Part shown: positions 1 to 12,384 of the stretch, one piece after another
Layout of the letters: the number at the start of each line of letters is the position of its first letter
Position numbering within the stretch: the stretch's first letter is position 1
Assembly: GCF_046630445.1 (NCBI RefSeq)
Contig: NC_092335.1
Location: 633,754,001-633,818,000, forward strand
DNA length: 64,000 nucleotides
From: Rutidosis leptorrhynchoides
Taxonomy: Eukaryota > Streptophyta > Magnoliopsida > Asterales > Asteraceae
Direction: 5' to 3'
The notes under the pieces: model-generated
Told to the model about the DNA's origin: nothing
Seen by the model: only the letters and a program-made list of their open reading frames with translations
Databases searched by the model: none
Translations under genes and position numbers: made by a program

Positions 1-2
1 AA

Positions 3-3000
3 GGCAATAACAATAACAACAACAATCATAATGTTCCTTCTAAAACTTGCTCCTATAAAGATTTTAAGAACTGTAGCCCACCCACTTTTAGTGGAAAAGA
101 AGAAGCCGTAGAACTGGTCCGATGGTTTGAAAAGCTAGAATCAATCTTCCGTATCTGTAACTGCGGAGATAATGATCGAGTGAAGTTTTCCACAAGTTCA
201 CTCACTGGCAATGCTATGACATGGTGGACTGCTCATGCCAAATCTGTGGGAATAGATAATGCTAATACTACCCCATGGGATGAACTCAAAGGCATGATGA
301 TCACTAAGTTTTGCCCAAGAAGTCAAGTCCAAAAGCTCGAAGCTGAGTACTGGGAACTCAGAGTTAAAGGAACCGATATCGAAAGCTATACCAATCGTTT
401 TTTGGAGCTTTCTACCTTATGTCCCGAAATGTTCCCAACTGAAACCCGCAGGATAGAGCGGTATATCGAGGGTCTACCCGAGGATGTTCAAGGGAATGTG
501 ATTTCTGCCGAGAAGGTTACTGTGGATGCTGTGATCCACATGGCACAGAGTTTAATGATGGCTAAACGTAGGAGAGTTTCGGCTAATAAACAAGTCGAAG
601 TTAAAAACGGTGACAATAAGAGGAAATTTGAACCATCTCAGGGTTCAGCTCAAAATGTTAACAAGAAACCGGGAAATGGTACGAGACCCGGTTATCAGGG
701 TACTAGTCCGTTTTGTTCTAAATGTGAAAGGCATCATCCGGGAAAGTGCACTGCTGTGTGTACAATATGTAAGAAGATAGGCCATGCTGCAAAGACTTGT
801 AGAACCCTACCTCAGAATAGAGCCATTGTTCCGGCTAGAGCTCCTCCAACATGCTATACTTGTGGTGAAAAGGGGCATATTAGCCCGAATTGTCCAAAGA
901 AGAAAGATACTCCAGCTACTGGAGCAAATGTTACTGCCAAAGGTCGTGCTTTTGTGATTACTGCTGCAGAAGCCAGTGATGAGGATGAGGTCATTACCGG
1001 TACGTACCTCGTCAATAATTATTATGCCACTATTTTATTTGATACGGGAGCCGATAAGAGTTATGTGTCAAATGAGTTTTGCACCCTTTTTACTGAAAAG
1101 CCCCAAACCCTACAAACCAGACGATTAGTAGAAGTGGCTAATGGGAAGTTAATGAAAGTTGATAAAATATATAAAAACTGCAACCTAATTCTAGCCGATA
1201 AGGAATTCAAGATAGACCTTTTGCCGGTCGAGCTAGGTAGTTTCGATGTAGTGGTTGGAATGGATTGGTTAGGTCCATTGAGAGCAACCATCATGTGTTT
1301 CGATAAGACCGTTCAAATTCCGTTAGGAAGTGGAGAAACTCTTATTATCCAAGGCAAACGGAGTTGTTCCAATCTTAATATCATTTCATGTCTTAAAGCC
1401 CGTAAGTACCTTGTGAAAGGTTACTCCGCCATACTAGCTCACGTTAAAATGATCGAATTCGAAGAAACGCGTATTGAAAATGTCCCAGTTGTTAAAGATT
1501 TTCCCGATGTGTTTCCCGAAAATCTCCCTGGTCTTCCACCGCCTCGTCAAGTTGAATTTCAAATCGATTTATCTCCAGGTGCTGCACCCATTGCTAAAGC
1601 AGCGTATCGTTTAGCACCTTCCGAAATGAAGGAACTTTCTAACCAACTCCAAGAACTTTTGGATCTAGGTTTTATTCGTCCAAGTTCGTCCCCGTGGGGA
1701 GCTCCTGTCTTATTTGTCAAAAAGAAGGATGGTACATTGAGAATGTGTATTGATTACCGAGAGCTCAACAAGCTTACCATAAAGAATCGTTACCCGTTAC
1801 CTCGCATTGATGATCTATTCGACCAACTTCAAGGGTCAAGCGTTTATTCTAAGATTGATTTAAGATCCGGTTATCACCAGCTCAGAGTCAAGGAGTCTGA
1901 CATTCCTAAGACTGCATTCCGCACCCGATACGGACATTACGAATTTTGTGTTATGCCTTTCGGTTTAACCAATGCTCCAGCCGTATTTATGGATCTTATG
2001 AACCGTGTTTGCAAGCCTTACCTTGATAAATTCGTTATTGTTTTTATCGACGACATCTTGATCTATTCTAAAAGCGAGAAAGAACATGAGCAACATTTAC
2101 GATTGATTCTTGAACTCTTAAGAAAAGAAAAACTCTACGCAAAATTTTCTAAGTGTGAGTTTTGGCTTAGAACCATACAATTCCTTGGACATGTTGTAGA
2201 TAGTAATGGAATACATGTCGATCCCGCTAAAATCACCGCTGTTCAGAATTGGGAAGTGCCAAAGACTGCGAAGCATATTCGCCAATTTTTGGGACTTGCC
2301 GGTTACTACCGAAGATTTATTAAAGATTTTTCTCTTCTTGCAAAGCCTCTCACCAAGTTAACTCACAAAGGGAAGAAATTCGAGTGGTCCGAAGAACAAG
2401 AGTCTGCATTTAAGATTCTGAAAGAGAAGTTGACCACTGCTCCGATCTTATCTTTACCTAAAGGTTCCGACGATTTTGTTGTCTACTGCGATGCCTTGAA
2501 ACAAGGGCTCGGTTGTGTTCTAATGCAACGCAAGAAGGTTATCGCTTATGCCTCCCGACAATTAAAGAAACATGAAGTTAATTACACCACACACGATTTG
2601 GAGTTAGGTGCTGTGGTATTCGCTTTGAAGATGTGGCGACATTATCTATACGGTACTAAGTTTACGATATTCACCGACCATAAGAGTCTTCAGCATGTCT
2701 TTAATCAGAAACAGCTAAACATGAGACAGAGACGATGGCTCGAATTGTTAAATGATTATGATTGTGAACTAAAGTATCATCCGGGAAAGGCAAATGTAGT
2801 TGCCGATGCTCTAAGTCGAAAAGACGAAGTTAGGCGTGTTCGTGCCTTGAATCTTAAGATCAAATCGAATCTCATCTCTCGAATCTGCGAAGTTCAAGTT
2901 GAAGCTATCAAACCTACACTTATCGAAGGAGAAGGACCTATAAATTTCGAAAACCAACTACAAGTTAAGTCCAATGGTACAAGATACTTTGGTAATCGAA

Positions 3001-4328
3001 TTTGGGTTCCTCGTTATGGTAATCTCCGTGAACTAGTCTTGGATGAAGCACATAAGACTAGGTATTCTATTCATCCCGGTTCTAGTAAAATGTATCAGGA
3101 TGTGAAAGAGTTCTACTGGTGGCCCAACATGAAAGGCGACATTGCTACTTATGTGAGTAAGTGTCTTACTTGTTCGAAAGTCAAAGCCGAGCACCAAAAG
3201 CCTTCTGGCCTTCTAACTCAACCCGATATTCCACAGTGGAAGTGGGATGGTATAGCTATGGTCTTTATCACAAAATTGCCTAAGACTGCAAATGGCAATG
3301 ATACGATTTGGGTCATAGTTGATCGTCTCACTAAGTCTGCACATTTCATACCAATCAAAGAGACTGGCAGAATGGAAAAGTTAGCTCGACTCTATGTTAA
3401 AGAGATTGTTACTCGTCATGGTGTCCCTACTTCTATTATCTCGGATCGCGATAGTCGATTTACTTCCAATTTCTGGAAATCCTTGCAAGCGTCTCTTGGA
3501 ACTCGACTCAACATGAGTACAGCTTATCATCCGCAAACGGACGGTCAAAGTGAACGAACTATCCAAACTTTGGAGGATATGCTACGAGCATGTGTTATCG
3601 ATTTCGGTAAAGGGTGGGATAAACACCTACCTTTAGTCGAGTTTTCTTACAACAACAGCTATCACTCTAGTATTAAAGCTGCACCATTCGAAGCTTTATA
3701 CGGTCGCAAATGTAGATCTCCGTTGTGTTGGGATGAACTCGAGGACAGACAATTAACTGGTCCTGAACTTATTCATGAAACTTCCGAAAAGATCGTGCAA
3801 ATCAAGAAGCGTTTAGAAACCGCTCGTAGTCGACAAAAGAGTTATGCCGACCCTCACCGAAAACCGCCAGAATTCCAAGTTGGAGATAACGTTATGTTAA
3901 AAGTATCTCCTTGGAAAGGTGTTATTCGCTTCGGTAAACGAAATAAACTCAGTCCGCGTTATGTTGGACCTTTCAAAGTTATTCAAAGAATCGGTCCCGT
4001 TGCGTATCGATTAGAACTTCCAGCTGAACTAAGTCAAGTGCATGATGTGTTTCATGTCTCAAATCTGAAAAAGTGTCTCGCCGAAGATACTCTTGTTATT
4101 CCTTTGGATGATATCCGCATTGATGAGCAAATGCACTTTGTCGAAGAACCTATAGAGATTATGAAAGAAGAGGTCAAACAGACTCGTAAGAGCAACATAC
4201 CTATTGTTAAAGTCCGTTGGAATTCGCGTAGAGGCCCCGAATATACCTGGGAACGCAAAGACCAAATGATACGAAAATACCCCCATCTCTTCCCAACTGT
4301 TGATGAAGCAGACGGGAACTCCACTTAA
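3..4328 (+). CDS. Gag-Pol polyprotein of gypsy element A (5' partial)
   Basis: Fossil retroelement polyprotein, open from the window edge to the stop at 4326-4328; the true start is outside. Order of parts: gag core (to about 700), an asparagine-rich upstream stretch, zinc knuckles ([14 protein letters not shown], then [14 protein letters not shown] from 852), aspartic protease with [10 protein letters not shown] (about 1038), reverse transcriptase (about 1590-2230, with [10 protein letters not shown] near 2040), RNase H (about 2480-2830, [10 protein letters not shown]), an integrase HHCC zinc domain (about 3040-3190), an integrase core with SDRDSRF and the [12 protein letters not shown] block (about 3240-3760), and a chromodomain-like tail (about 4130-4310, [14 protein letters not shown]). 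Fusion of gag and pol in one frame is normal for this clade. It looks whole in the window. Confidence 0.92.
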   Translation, partial: GNNNNNNNHNVPSKTCSYKDFKNCSPPTFSGKEEAVELVRWFEKLESIFRICNCGDNDRVKFSTSSLTGNAMTWWTAHAKSVGIDNANTTPWDELKGMMITKFCPRSQVQKLEAEYWELRVKGTDIESYTNRFLELSTLCPEMFPTETRRIERYIEGLPEDVQGNVISAEKVTVDAVIHMAQSLMMAKRRRVSANKQVEVKNGDNKRKFEPSQGSAQNVNKKPGNGTRPGYQGTSPFCSKCERHHPGKCTAVCTICKKIGHAAKTCRTLPQNRAIVPARAPPTCYTCGEKGHISPNCPKKKDTPATGANVTAKGRAFVITAAEASDEDEVITGTYLVNNYYATILFDTGADKSYVSNEFCTLFTEKPQTLQTRRLVEVANGKLMKVDKIYKNCNLILADKEFKIDLLPVELGSFDVVVGMDWLGPLRATIMCFDKTVQIPLGSGETLIIQGKRSCSNLNIISCLKARKYLVKGYSAILAHVKMIEFEETRIENVPVVKDFPDVFPENLPGLPPPRQVEFQIDLSPGAAPIAKAAYRLAPSEMKELSNQLQELLDLGFIRPSSSPWGAPVLFVKKKDGTLRMCIDYRELNKLTIKNRYPLPRIDDLFDQLQGSSVYSKIDLRSGYHQLRVKESDIPKTAFRTRYGHYEFCVMPFGLTNAPAVFMDLMNRVCKPYLDKFVIVFIDDILIYSKSEKEHEQHLRLILELLRKEKLYAKFSKCEFWLRTIQFLGHVVDSNGIHVDPAKITAVQNWEVPKTAKHIRQFLGLAGYYRRFIKDFSLLAKPLTKLTHKGKKFEWSEEQESAFKILKEKLTTAPILSLPKGSDDFVVYCDALKQGLGCVLMQRKKVIAYASRQLKKHEVNYTTHDLELGAVVFALKMWRHYLYGTKFTIFTDHKSLQHVFNQKQLNMRQRRWLELLNDYDCELKYHPGKANVVADALSRKDEVRRVRALNLKIKSNLISRICEVQVEAIKPTLIEGEGPINFENQLQVKSNGTRYFGNRIWVPRYGNLRELVLDEAHKTRYSIHPGSSKMYQDVKEFYWWPNMKGDIATYVSKCLTCSKVKAEHQKPSGLLTQPDIPQWKWDGIAMVFITKLPKTANGNDTIWVIVDRLTKSAHFIPIKETGRMEKLARLYVKEIVTRHGVPTSIISDRDSRFTSNFWKSLQASLGTRLNMSTAYHPQTDGQSERTIQTLEDMLRACVIDFGKGWDKHLPLVEFSYNNSYHSSIKAAPFEALYGRKCRSPLCWDELEDRQLTGPELIHETSEKIVQIKKRLETARSRQKSYADPHRKPPEFQVGDNVMLKVSPWKGVIRFGKRNKLSPRYVGPFKVIQRIGPVAYRLELPAELSQVHDVFHVSNLKKCLAEDTLVIPLDDIRIDEQMHFVEEPIEIMKEEVKQTRKSNIPIVKVRWNSRRGPEYTWERKDQMIRKYPHLFPTVDEADGNST

Positions 4329-4807
4329 AACTTCGGGACGAAGTTTTCATTAACGGGGAGGTACTATAACGACCCTCATTTTTCCATCTATATAATGCCC
4401 GAACAAAAGATTTAAGTATAATGAATAAACTCTAAGTACTAATAAAAGGTCGTTATATACATACAAAATTAACGAACGTTAAACGAATAATAAATTTTAT
4501 TCAACAACGTACGCGTAAGAATTTTTATAAAAAAAAAAATTTATGTCATAACATGATTACATATAAAATACTTATATTAATTTTGTATTTAGTTAATATA
4601 TTATACAATTAATAAATACAAGTATATATAAATGTAGTAACATATATAAAACTAATAAAATTATAAAGTAATAATTTAATTAAATAAAAACCACATTTAG
4701 TAATTATAATTTTATAAATACAGAATATATATTTATATTTATCAAAATTCGTATTTAATAATTAAATAAAAATAGAAATTTAGTTAGTTAACATTTTTAG
4801 AACTATG

Positions 4808-4809
<2 letters not shown>

Positions 4810-4887
<78 letters not shown>
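4810..4887. repeat. (TA)n microsatellite in LTR A
   Basis: About 39 uninterrupted TA units. Confidence 0.95.
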
Positions 4888-4890
<3 letters not shown>

Positions 4891-5097
4891 AAAAAGTAGT
4901 ATTTTTTTATATATAAACTAAATCTAGATCCACTTTTATTTATTTTATTCCTACTTTTAACTTTACTTTTATTTATTTATATTTTGAAATGGTGGCATGA
5001 CTGGCCATAAATACTTTTAATTTTTTTACAAGACACTAGTTATTTTTTTATATAAACTTTTGTATTTTTTTATTTTCTCTTTACCAAAAATTGTAAC

Positions 5098-5105
5098 TAT
5101 AAATA
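5098..5105 (+). promoter_or_regulatory. TATA box of LTR A
   Basis: TATAAATA within the 3' LTR, followed by a pyrimidine- and CTC-rich start-like region (TTCTCTCTCAAACC near 5150). Its place in the LTR fits the U3/R promoter. Called from motif and context only. Confidence 0.5.
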
Positions 5106-6203
5106 CCATAGCCTAGTTCACAAATTTTGTACACCAAAAACTTGAAGAATTCTCTCTCAAACCTCTGCAAAAATTATTTTTGTAAGTTCTCTATATTATT
5201 TTTATAGTTTTTATTTAGTTTTTATCATATTTTTGTGCTAGTTTTATGTTAAATATCAAATAAATATGAAATTAATTATAATAAATAATGTAAATACATG
5301 ATAATTAGTATTAAGTATCCTAATGACTATAAAAATTATTTTTATGAATTATACATTCGAATTTATATTTATTAAAAATCAAAAACTGATTTTTTTTATA
5401 TTCGGTATATATAGATATATAATAAATAAATAGTAAACGATTATATATATATGTTTTTACAATTTTCACTTATCACATATGTTATGAAAGTAATTATAAA
5501 AATTAATTTTTGATTTAATTGTCATTTTAAATAATTAATTTGTATTTTCTTTAGTTTTGCTACAGTAGCCGAAAAGAGTGTTTTTTTAAAATAAAAAGAG
5601 AACTAAATGGTATAATATTTTTATGACTACAATAATTAATAGAAACTACTTTGGAACTATTAAGAAAGTTATAAAAATTATTTTTTTGAATTAATGAATA
5701 TATATTTCTAGTTAATTTCGAATTTAAACTAATAACAATACAAAAGTTGAATTAAATAGTTAAACTATTAATATAATTATACAAATAATTTTTCTATGCT
5801 TAATATACTAATATAAGCTCACGAAAATTATTGGTTGAATTAATTTAGTTGATTTAATAATTATTACTTTATAAACTTTGATTTATTTCAAACCGAAAAA
5901 GAAATTAGCAATAAATACTTTTACACCATAACAAAAATTTATAAAATTTTCCTAAGTTTATTTTGATCAGTAGAACCTAAGAAAAATATAAGATGTGGTG
6001 TTAAACTTGTTTACCTATTTATTTTCATTTTAACTATTAAAATAATTATAAAAAGTAATATTTAATACACAAAACTTAATATTAATGTATAGAAAATTTT
6101 TATTATGTTTTATACAAGTTACTTACTGTTATGAAATCAATAAAACACTTGTTAGCATCATTAGATAATTATTGGAGCTTATATTGATCTAAAACATAAT
6201 TTA

Positions 6204-6206
<3 letters not shown>

Positions 6207-6279
<73 letters not shown>
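6207..6279. repeat. (TA)n microsatellite in LTR A
   Basis: About 36 TA units, followed by further TATA-rich sequence to about 6310. Confidence 0.95.
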
Positions 6280-6283
<4 letters not shown>

Positions 6284-7084
6284 CCTTACATATATATAAT
6301 ATATATATATTAAACACTTATAAGTAAAGTATATAAAGTGTTGTATTTCTATACGCACCTAAAAACGTATTGGAACGGTATATTAGATGGGTATAGATCT
6401 TGATCTTTCTCGAGTGGATGGACGCTCGAAAGTCTAGGCGGAGAGTTTGGATTACCGAGTTAAAGGATCCTGTGGCTCAGAAACCTATGACCTGAAAAGG
6501 CCATTTTAAATTGAAAGTGTTAGATTGGAAGCTTGTCTAGTATGAAAAGCCTTTCCAAAACGATAAACCTTCTTTAAACTTACTATAAAAGAAAATACTT
6601 ACACTTATCATAATACGGGCAAAACATCTAAACTATTCTCAACTTATTCTTAGGTTGACTTCTCTGTGCTTCGATCATCCATACTTTCTCTTTAAGGAAT
6701 ACTTTCACTCACCGAATTACTAAGGTGACTTTCATAGCCCCACTCTTATTGCTATAGCACTTTTTATACTTACTGGGGTGAGACACATGCTGCTTTTATA
6801 CTTTAAACAACTTAGACACAAGTACGAACCTAAACTGTACTATGACTAGCTTATGCTACTAAGACCCTACAGTGATATTTTTTAACTGCTTTCAGGATAA
6901 GGCATTCTTAATTATTGGGGGTAGGCCTATCGGGAGTAACGTCCCCGATACATTTGACCGCGATGTCTTTGTATTACTTAATAATGATTTAAACATGGTG
7001 ATAAGGTACTGCCAACTTATCATCGGGGCAACAAAACAAACGTTTAGTCTAAAATATCACGAATCAGTACTACTTTTGGATCTG

Positions 7085-7931
7085 TGTGATCTACTTTTAT
7101 AACAAATCTTGTGGTCTAAGAACAAACGGTCAATCATATTTGTTAAACCTATGAATTTCACTCAACCTTTTTGGTTGACACTTTTAGTATGTTTGTCTCA
7201 GGTACTGAATGATCAGGACCTCTATATCTACTGCTTATGTGATGACTTACTTGGCTAGGATCAAGACTTATCGCATATTTACTTTTCTGCATTTGAACAA
7301 TTTATAATTCTTGTAACGACATTATTAATCCTTCCGCTGCAAAATTTGGTTTTATTCATATAGTATTTGTTCTCGTATTATAATATGTTGGTTTATTTGA
7401 TATTAGTAACGTTTCTTCCAGACCCTATTGGGAGGACGTTACAAGCGACGTCTCTAAGCAGTTGCCCGTTGGTCTTTGGTTACATAATAATGATTTTAAT
7501 GACACTGACAATTCAAGGTGTCATAGGGTAACTTTGTTTAGTTTCGATATCATACACTTCAGCACTACTTTCAACCGTTTTATACTAAATCTTGTAGTCT
7601 AAAAACTTTGGTTGTTTACCTATCTAAACCTATGTTGTTCACTCAACCATTTTTGGTTGACACTTTAAGCATGTTTTATCTCAGGTGAAGATTGCTAAAA
7701 GATTACTTGCTACTTGGACTTGGCTGCTATGGATTCCGCATTCATTATTTATGTTATGCATTAAAACAATTTCATATACATTTTGGTTTATCATTTGTAA
7801 TGACAATTTATTTTCCGCTGCTTTAAATACATTGTTAAAAACGTCTCATTTAGAGTCGTTCTCGCTTTACACTTGTATTTTGGTATTGGTTAGTCACATA
7901 TGACCCCCGATCCTATTTAGGGGGTGTGACA
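7085..7931 (+). repeat. Tandem duplication of the LTR A 3' end (~480-bp unit, two copies)
   Basis: Landmarks occur twice about 480 bp apart: the block CTCAACC...GGTTGACACTTT then CTCAGGT (about 7160-7205 and 7640-7686), TTCCGCTGC (about 7332 and 7816), and an LTR-end-like GACC...GGACGTTACA / GGGGGTGTGACA (about 7420-7442 and 7903-7931). The copies are clearly diverged, so the duplication is not recent. Confidence 0.6.
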
Positions 7932-8122
7932 GATTTTGCCACATATTTTTATATATTATTTTAGTATTTTTTATACACAACTATCAATATACCACATCAC
8001 CCACCACAAATTTAACACTTAAATTTGACTCTGCCCTTTAGAATCTTTACTTTTTGACCTTGCCACATTACCAAAAAGTACATCACTTGTCTTTTACATC
8101 ACAATTAGAGTTGGAAATAGTC
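7932..8122. mobile_element. Harbinger/Tourist-type MITE, partial, cut by gypsy A
   Basis: This is the right part of the family represented by the fuller copy at 27745-28115. Shared text includes the ACTATCAATAT...CACCCACCACAAATTT region, ACCAAAAAGTACAT, and the end GAGTTGGAAATAGTC followed by TTA (8123-8125). The left part is missing because LTR A abuts it. No coding capacity. Confidence 0.6.
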
Positions 8123-9073
8123 TTAGTGTTGCAAGTTTCATAACTACAAGTTTTTGATTATGTTTTGAATTTTGTATGGTTTGATTTAAAGAATTTTGAT
8201 GGAGTGGGTGGGGGTTTTATTAAGGTTTTTCTTGAAAAAATTAGACTATGAAGCGTTGTGCCTTTACCCTCACATGTCTAGCACATGATCATTTTTAACA
8301 TAATTATTAACGATAGTCAGTGTCATGGACTATACTAGCAAGATTTGAAAATCACAGAGACCATTTTAGTAAACAAAACCACATTTCAAACCAACATATT
8401 TTGACAAGCCACACAAAGAATCTTAGTAATTATGTCTAAAAATACCCTTAAATGATACGGAGTACTCCCACCCAACACCTATACTATATAGCATAATAAT
8501 TGTCTAACAGTATCATGGGAGCTCATCAATCTTGAATTTATGAGTTTGAGTCACGTCATGAACAAAAAATGTGTGTGTGTTGTTGATTAAATAAAACTAG
8601 AGCGCATAATTTCATTTATTTTATTGTTATTTACACGGTTTATGATTTAAGTTTATTTATGTTTTACGTTTATGTTTAAAGCGTAAAGTTTTACGTTTAT
8701 GTTGTATGTTTATATTTACGTTTTTAAAATTACGTTAACAGTTTACTTTTTTTTTAAAGAAAAACTTGTATTATATATTCACTATATCAAAAATTGCATG
8801 GAGCCATCAGCCATGTAAGAAAGGCATGGAAAGACGAACAACGACAGCGATTACAACATTTATTTACTATTACAGTAGCAAAAATAAAGGATGCAAATAG
8901 GACCAAGTGCCAGAAGATCAACTATCTGTGATCATATTATGTTTACGTTTACATATTATGCTTACAAATTACATTTACGTTTTAAGTTTATATTTTACTT
9001 CATTTACGTTTTATTTTGTTTTACAAATTACTTTCGTGTACGTTTTATATTTTACGTTATGTTTAAGTATAAT
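8123..9073. other. Gene-free AT-rich stretch with degenerate TTTACGTTTA repeats
   Basis: No gene seen. About 8600-8740 and 8940-9060 are composed of loose variants of TTTACGTTTATG. A ~200-bp more complex segment lies between them. About 8255-8360 resembles the inner edge of the Mutator-like terminal repeat at 36500-36600 (TACCCTCACATG...GCACATGAT). The two short overlapping reading frames at 8891-9107 come from the TTTACG repeat and are not genes. Confidence 0.4.
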
Positions 9074-9482
9074 CATTGTTGAAAAAACCCTGATTACTTC
9101 TGATTAATCTCCGATTATTACCTTTTAAGAAATTCGATTTTTAAAAATCCGTTTAATTAATCGGTTAACGTCGGTTAATTGGTCAAAATTATATTCGTTG
9201 GTCAAAGTCAATCAAGGTCAAAATTGATCAATATTTTAACATGTATTTCAAATAGAATTTAAGATTTTAAACAAATGAACGATTGTATTTTAGACAATTA
9301 TGTTAAAGTTTAAATTTATGTGTATATTTTTTCTTTTGTATGTACACATATAACTTATAATTTATTATTTAAATGTATAAAATATTTCAGTCGGATTAAT
9401 TCCCAATTAATCCGCGTAATTTTTATTACTCATCTAAAGTTCCAACCGAGTATTCTCTAATTAACTGGTTTTGCAATATGGC
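9074..9482 (-). mobile_element. hAT-like MITE, older copy
   Basis: Reverse-oriented homologue of the element at 24378-24781. Shared blocks include GATTAATCTCCGATTA, AATCCGTTTAATTAATCGGT, GACAATTATGTTAAAGTTTA and the terminal (C)AxTGTTGxAAAAAACCC. It is more diverged than the other copy and I found no clean target-site duplication. Non-autonomous, with no transposase. Confidence 0.6.
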
Positions 9483-9883
9483 GTTTTTTTTATAATTCCT
9501 GTAATTTTAAAACTTCAAATATTTCATTCCTTCATCCGCAAATATTATTCTTTATTTGATACATTTCAATATTGTTTTATGACATTACTTATCCGAAATT
9601 CTAGCTTCACAACTGCTCAAAAGCAAACTGACTTTCGCTCTCTATATAATTCATCAACACGTTAAGAGATTAAAATTGTAGAGTAAGTTGTGGGAAAGTC
9701 GACTTAAAAATTAACTACAAAGTCCTTTTGTGATACTATGGTTTACAACTGTGTTATTTGATATTTGCAATATTAATACATCATTACTCATGATATTGTT
9801 TTTGTTTCCAAACAACCTAACAAATACGGTATAAAATCATATTAATTGGACAAATCAAAATTTGATTTGACCCTAAAAAAACT

Positions 9884-9910
9884 CCGCAAATTTTGCGGGT
9901 CTTAAACTAG
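9884..9910 (+). mobile_element. Candidate Helitron 3' terminus
   Basis: A short palindrome (CCGCAAATTTTGCGG) is followed by a few bases and CTAG, with T next. That is the hairpin-CTRR-T arrangement of Helitron 3' ends. Similar text (TTTTGCGGGACTTAAATATTAG) occurs near 28450, and a degraded form near 29117. The 5' end was not found and no Rep/helicase is present. Confidence 0.4.
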
Positions 9911-10081
9911 TTCCTCTAATTTTAAAACTTCAAATATAAGATTTTTAACCTGTCAAATCCGTTAGAATTTCATATCTCTAAACCAAATGCAATCTTATGG
10001 TTTAACAGTACTTTAGGAATGAGAAATGATACTTTCACCCTCCAAATTTATAAATCAACTATCATCTGTCACTCTTTTTAA

Positions 10082-10440
10082 GACCATTCATAAAGGAGCG
10101 TGACATGTTTTCATCAAATGAGGTGGAATCCCACTTGGCACCTGTTTGACGCCCCTGACGCTTCTAACGAGGCGTCACCTCAGACGCTAAAGGAGTGTCA
10201 GTTGAGAATCTAACGAAAAAAATTAATACGTTAAAGTTTTTTCACCCAAATCAGAATCCAACATTAAATTTTATATATTATTAATTTATTTATTTTATAC
10301 CAACTATCAATCATATTTTATTTTATCACCCATCACAAATTTTACATTCAAATTTGATACACTTATTTATTTAACTTTACACTTTGTGACATCATAAAAA
10401 ATACACGATTTGATTCTAACATTGAGGATTAAAAATGGTC
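10082..10440. mobile_element. Harbinger/Tourist-type MITE (359 bp)
   Basis: Inverted ends GACCATTCATAA / (right, reverse) GACCATTTTTAA are flanked by TAA at both sides (10079-10081 and 10441-10443), the 3-bp duplication of PIF/Harbinger elements. The interior matches the copies at 7932-8122 and 27745-28115 (GTCAGTTGAG/GACGCTTC-type GC-rich left part, AT-rich right part). No coding capacity. Confidence 0.65.
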
Positions 10441-10755
10441 TAAAAACACTCTTCAATAAATTATAACAATAAAATATGTGTAACACATCATTAAATATAA
10501 TTTAGAAAATTTTGTGATGTAAAAAAAAAAAAAATTAATGAAATCTATCAAATACAATGTTGAAATATATTCCCTTTTATGAATGAATTGGGACCAAAAA
10601 TTAGACACTTCACAAAAGGTACACTTATTTTGGAGCACATCGAAAGTGAGACTGCTTAGGGTTCCTTATTTTCCGACCTCGTCAATCGCCAGACGATCTG
10701 CATCGCCGTTAAACTCCCGTCAAATTTCCTTTCTGCCGTTACCGTAAATTTCACA

Positions 10756-12380
10756 GTAAGCTGTTTTCTATTTGGTTTCTCCTCTCCTTTTTTTTCCTTC
10801 TGTTGTTTTCACCCACTCCTGTGTACTTCCATTAAGCAGCAGTTAACCGACTTTTCACGAAATTAGTATTGCTTCTTTACAATAGTTTGATCAACGGATT
10901 TAATGGTATGTACTATAAAAGTTTGTAACTGTAATTATTATGCAAGCGGATGTTGCTATGCTGCGCAACTGTTCGATAAAATGCCTCAGAGAAGTTGGCT
11001 GAATACATATGTGGTTGTGTAGAGTTCAAGTAGTTTTAGTTGTTGTTGTATCTGTAAATCCATATTTTGTTGCTGCTACTCTGTCATCAAGATATTTGCA
11101 AATATCAATTTACTGTTTGAGTGTCATATTTCATCGTCGCAAAATTGGAACCTCAACTGTCCACTTGTTAACATTATCAGCCTGAGAACAACTTCTTCAC
11201 ACGAAAGGTCACAATATACTACTATAGTTGTATCATTATTGTTAGTTTCCTGATACTTGTGATTTAAAGGACTTTTTACTAATTAAGTAGTTCTTGAGGA
11301 ATTTGTTGTATTCTGGTTGTTAGAACCAACATGCCGTTGGTCTAGCAGGTTCAAGTCTCAGTTGAGACATAGGTGTCATAAAAGGTGTATACTTTTGCCA
11401 GTATTTACCTCTCGAAATGAACACTCGGAATTAATTTGAATGTTCAAATAATATCTGCTTTTACATCTCTATTTACAACATGTGTAAATAAATAAATCCC
11501 CCATATATGATTCGATGTGCATGATCCAAAGTGGATGTGCCTGATAAAGAACTATTTTTGTGTGGTGCACTGAATGCATCATCAATTAAGAAGAAAGGCG
11601 CAAATGTTGACAATAGGTCTGCCGTTTGGTTCTTATGCTGTAAGATTCTGACAGTTTACACTTTTTGACACAACACGAATATCGTGAATGTTGGGCATTA
11701 GAGATGAAACAGAGTTAATAGTCACCCATAAACGAAGTTTGTTGATACTATTATACTCGTAGGCATACAGTTTCGTCAGTTTTTTACACCTTTTATTGTT
11801 GTTCAGCATGCATGGCTTCTTTAATTGATTAGCCTGTGATCACAACGGATCTGATGAGGCAGGTAAAATATTTTATAAAGTCCAGTTCGGTTAAGCAACT
11901 ATCCTATTCTGTATAGTTTTATGGGTGTATAGGGGTGCTTCATATTGTTATATGAAGAAAGGATAAACAATCAACATTGACAAAATAACATTCTAAAGCT
12001 CCTTTGATCCTTAAAAATTTAGATGTTGAACCTTAAGCTGTTTTTAGGGCTTCACATATTGCAATGCTGGGAAAGAGATACTTTAGTTGCATCTATTTAT
12101 AGTTTAGCTCTATTGAATGATCAAAACCTCACATGTTTATGTATTTGATTCTAGTATCAACTCGTAGAATGTTGTAGTAATTTTGTGATGTTCAAAGCTG
12201 TATCTTGTAATATCTATATCTATCTTATATAATTGTCTCCTGCAACTTATTCTAGGGTGTATTTTTAGGCTATCATATATTAGTTTACAGCTTGTTTAAT
12301 ATATGTTATAACTGTTAATGATGATTAAGTATCCGAACCTTGTGGTGTTTATGACATCTAATCAGTATCTCTGATCACAG
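10756..12380 (+). other. Probable 5'-UTR intron of PFD2
   Basis: A pyrimidine-rich leader-like stretch (about 10650-10755) ends at a donor (CACA|GTAAGC), and an acceptor GATCACAG ends at 12380, four bases before the PFD2 ATG. The intervening 1.6 kb has no open coding sequence. Large first introns in the 5' UTR are common in plant genes and often raise expression. One long intron is the simplest reading; a small extra UTR exon inside cannot be excluded without transcripts. Confidence 0.5.
11316..11470 (+). mobile_element. Possible decayed SINE inside the PFD2 leader intron
   Basis: Contains a pol III B-box-like GCAGGTTCAAGTCTC, with body text (GTGTATACTTTTGCCAGTATTTACCTC) typical of plant SINE bodies. 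The A-box is poor, there is no clear tail, and no duplication was found. Confidence 0.25.
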
Positions 12381-12384
12381 TATC

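Larger units (their letters stand above)
1..7931 (+). mobile_element. Ty3/gypsy chromovirus (Tekay-like), element A, 5' part outside window
   Basis: LTR retrotransposon on the plus strand, cut by the window start. Visible parts are most of gag, all of pol, a polypurine tract (AACGGGGAGGTAC, 4352-4364) and a complete 3' LTR (4365-7931). Domain order protease-RT-RNase H-integrase, with a chromodomain-like C-terminus, places it among chromoviruses; the Tekay/Del clade is my inference. The coding part looks whole within the window. The LTR abuts a Harbinger-type MITE at 7932, so the element landed in that MITE. The 5' LTR needed for dating lies outside the window. Confidence 0.9.
4365..7931 (+). 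repeat. 3' LTR of gypsy element A (3.57 kb)
   Basis: Begins TATAACGACCCTCA directly after the polypurine tract and ends GGGGGTGTGACA. The same two ends bound the LTRs of minus-strand element B (36609-45842), which fixes the boundaries. Very AT-rich, with two long (TA)n tracts. The last ~850 bp contain two diverged copies of one ~480-bp block. No host gene is seen inside; the short reading frames here are chance. Confidence 0.8.
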
